From Thermoleophilia bacterium (GTDB taxonomy: Bacteria; Actinomycetota; Thermoleophilia; Gaiellales; Gaiellaceae), in contig JAOUHF010000010.1 of the NCBI GenBank assembly GCA_029865325.1, positions 1 through 39,714 of the forward strand: a stretch of 39,714 bases of DNA. Reading direction: 5' to 3'. Shown in pieces: positions 38,907-39,714 of the stretch. Every line of letters starts with the position of its first letter. Within the stretch, counting starts at the first letter, position 1. Both the position numbers and the translations under genes were made by a program. The notes under the pieces are model-generated. The model did not search any database. It was not told where the DNA came from and was given only the letters and a program-made list of their open reading frames with translations.

Positions 38907-39269
38907 ATGAACGTCCTCGGCGGCGAGCTCGAGCCCTGTTGTTTCGACCCGGTGACCGGGTTCTTCCGTGACGGTTACTGTCGCACGGAGGGCGTCGATG
39001 CCGGCTTCCACGTTGTCTGTGCCGTCATGACCGAAGAGTTCCTCGAGTTCTCGGTGTCACGCGGGAACGACCTGGTTACGCCGCAGCCGCAGTGGATGTT
39101 TCCCGGCTTGCGGCCCGGGGATCGCTGGTGCGTGGTCGCCGCGCGGTGGCAGGAGGCGTTCGAAGCGGGCGTCGCCGCACCGGTCGTACTCGAGGCGACG
39201 CATGCCTCGGCGCTCGAGTTCGTCTCGATGGCCGATCTCGAGGCGCACGCAGCGGGCGACGCGGCCTGA
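38907..39269 (+). CDS. DUF2237 family protein
   Basis: A 120-aa protein with the complete DUF2237 pattern: MNVLGGELEPCCFDPVTGFF, RDGYCRTEGVDAGFHVVCAV, MTEEFLEFSVSRGNDLVTPQ, and PGLRPGDRWCVVAARWQEAF, ending VVLEATHASALEFVSMADLE. Conserved Cys (PCCFD, DGYC, HVVCA, DRWCV) and the final LEATH are typical. The family is widespread in bacteria and eukaryotes but has no established function. The ATG at 38907 begins the conserved N-terminus. Ends 2 bases from the convergent GNAT gene. Confidence 0.93.
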   Translation: MNVLGGELEPCCFDPVTGFFRDGYCRTEGVDAGFHVVCAVMTEEFLEFSVSRGNDLVTPQPQWMFPGLRPGDRWCVVAARWQEAFEAGVAAPVVLEATHASALEFVSMADLEAHAAGDAA

Positions 39270-39271
39270 GC

Positions 39272-39714
39272 TCAGGTGTGCCCGAGCCAGTTCGCCGTCA
39301 CGGCGACCTCCTCGAACCCGCTCCGGAGGATGTTGCGGTACGAGTTCGACGGACGCTGATCCTGCAACTCGCCTGTCTCTGTGATGACGGTGTCGCAGCG
39401 GAGCTCTGCCGCGCGCCGGATCCGCGCTGCGAGGAGTGCGCCCTGTGCGCCCTTCCCACGGTGCTCCGGCAGTGTGGCGGCGAATCCCAGGTAGCCAATC
39501 CCGTCGGCCACGTAGAGGCCCGCCGCCGACGCAGGCTCGTCGCCCTCCATGGCGAGCCAGCAGATCCAACCCGCTTCCGGCGCACGCGCGATGACCGACT
39601 CGAGCGCTCCGGGCAGCCCATAGCCGACGCAGACGACACGCGCGAACGTCCTCGCCTGCTGCTGGTCTTGCACCTCCTCGAGGCGGAGCTCCGTTCGAGC
39701 CGGCGGCGGGTCGT
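39272..39714 (-). CDS. GNAT N-acetyltransferase, partial (5' end outside window)
   Basis: This is the C-terminal about 146 residues of a GNAT acyltransferase. The acetyl-CoA loop is LPEHRGKGAQGALLAARIRR (consensus R/Q-x-x-G-x-G/A). It is preceded by ASAAGLYVADGIGYLGFAAT (beta4) and followed by CDTVITETGE and a C-terminal NSYRNILRSGFEEVAV, as in members with tandem domains. The frame is open to the window edge (reading ARTELRLEEVQDQQQARTFA), so an N-terminal part is missing here. Acceptor is unknown. Confidence 0.88.
   Translation of the reverse strand, partial: DPPPARTELRLEEVQDQQQARTFARVVCVGYGLPGALESVIARAPEAGWICWLAMEGDEPASAAGLYVADGIGYLGFAATLPEHRGKGAQGALLAARIRRAAELRCDTVITETGELQDQRPSNSYRNILRSGFEEVAVTANWLGHT

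Overview
This is a high-G+C chromosomal window from an actinobacterium, most likely class Thermoleophilia (Gaiellales or Solirubrobacterales-like). The evidence is GC-rich third codon positions, frequent GTG starts, tRNA genes without an encoded CCA end, and a gene set typical of that group: a cyclase-domain/ATPase regulator, an amylo-alpha-1,6-glucosidase/GT4 pair, a phosphoribosyltransferase-hydrolase fusion and a SigX5-like sigma factor. The taxon is inferred from protein style, not from a search. Almost all sequence is coding in short operons; no phage, plasmid, CRISPR or intact transposon genes are visible.

Layout. 0-3.3 kb: a partial flavoprotein, an ABM-domain protein, a small membrane protein and a large cyclase/ATPase regulator. 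3.4-6.3 kb: a two-gene cassette (SDR-DUF2867 protein and DUF1295 membrane protein) lying between a decayed tRNA-Lys copy and the intact tRNA-Lys, together with a Dps C-terminal remnant. 6.3-11.8 kb: a loose, gene-poor stretch with tRNA-Glu and tRNA-Val, small secreted or membrane proteins, a HAD protein lacking its nucleophile, and several decayed copies of one small gene of about 60 codons. 11.8-19.5 kb: RtcB, two divergent GH130-family genes, and a minus-strand operon running baeRF release-factor-like protein, adenosine-specific kinase, GT4 glycosyltransferase, (alpha/alpha)6-type glycosidase-like protein. 19.6-23.0 kb: a PRTase-hydrolase fusion, a 73-aa protein, then nicotinate phosphoribosyltransferase facing a nicotinamidase, which together form the nicotinamide-to-NaMN salvage route. 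23.6-26.5 kb: NhaA and a ferric-reductase-like flavoprotein, divergently transcribed. 26.8-32.2 kb: a secreted VWA protein, a cupin, an ECF sigma factor with SnoaL-like tail, a TfoX-N protein and a secreted FN3 protein. 32.4-39.7 kb: cyclophilin, SDR, then a tightly coupled debranching enzyme / GT4 / MATE operon, an isochorismatase-fold hydrolase, a DUF2237 protein and a partial GNAT.

Functionally the window carries two separate carbohydrate modules (GH130/GT4 at 13.6-17.9 kb and GDE/GT4/MATE at 33.7-38.1 kb), one NAD-salvage module and stress or ion-homeostasis genes. The least ordinary parts are the decayed small-gene family scattered across 7.2-10.7 kb and 23.5 kb, the tRNA-Lys duplication bracketing a cassette, the HAD pseudoenzyme candidate, and the baeRF-kinase-GT4 operon. 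I did not find a clearly new defence or mobile system.
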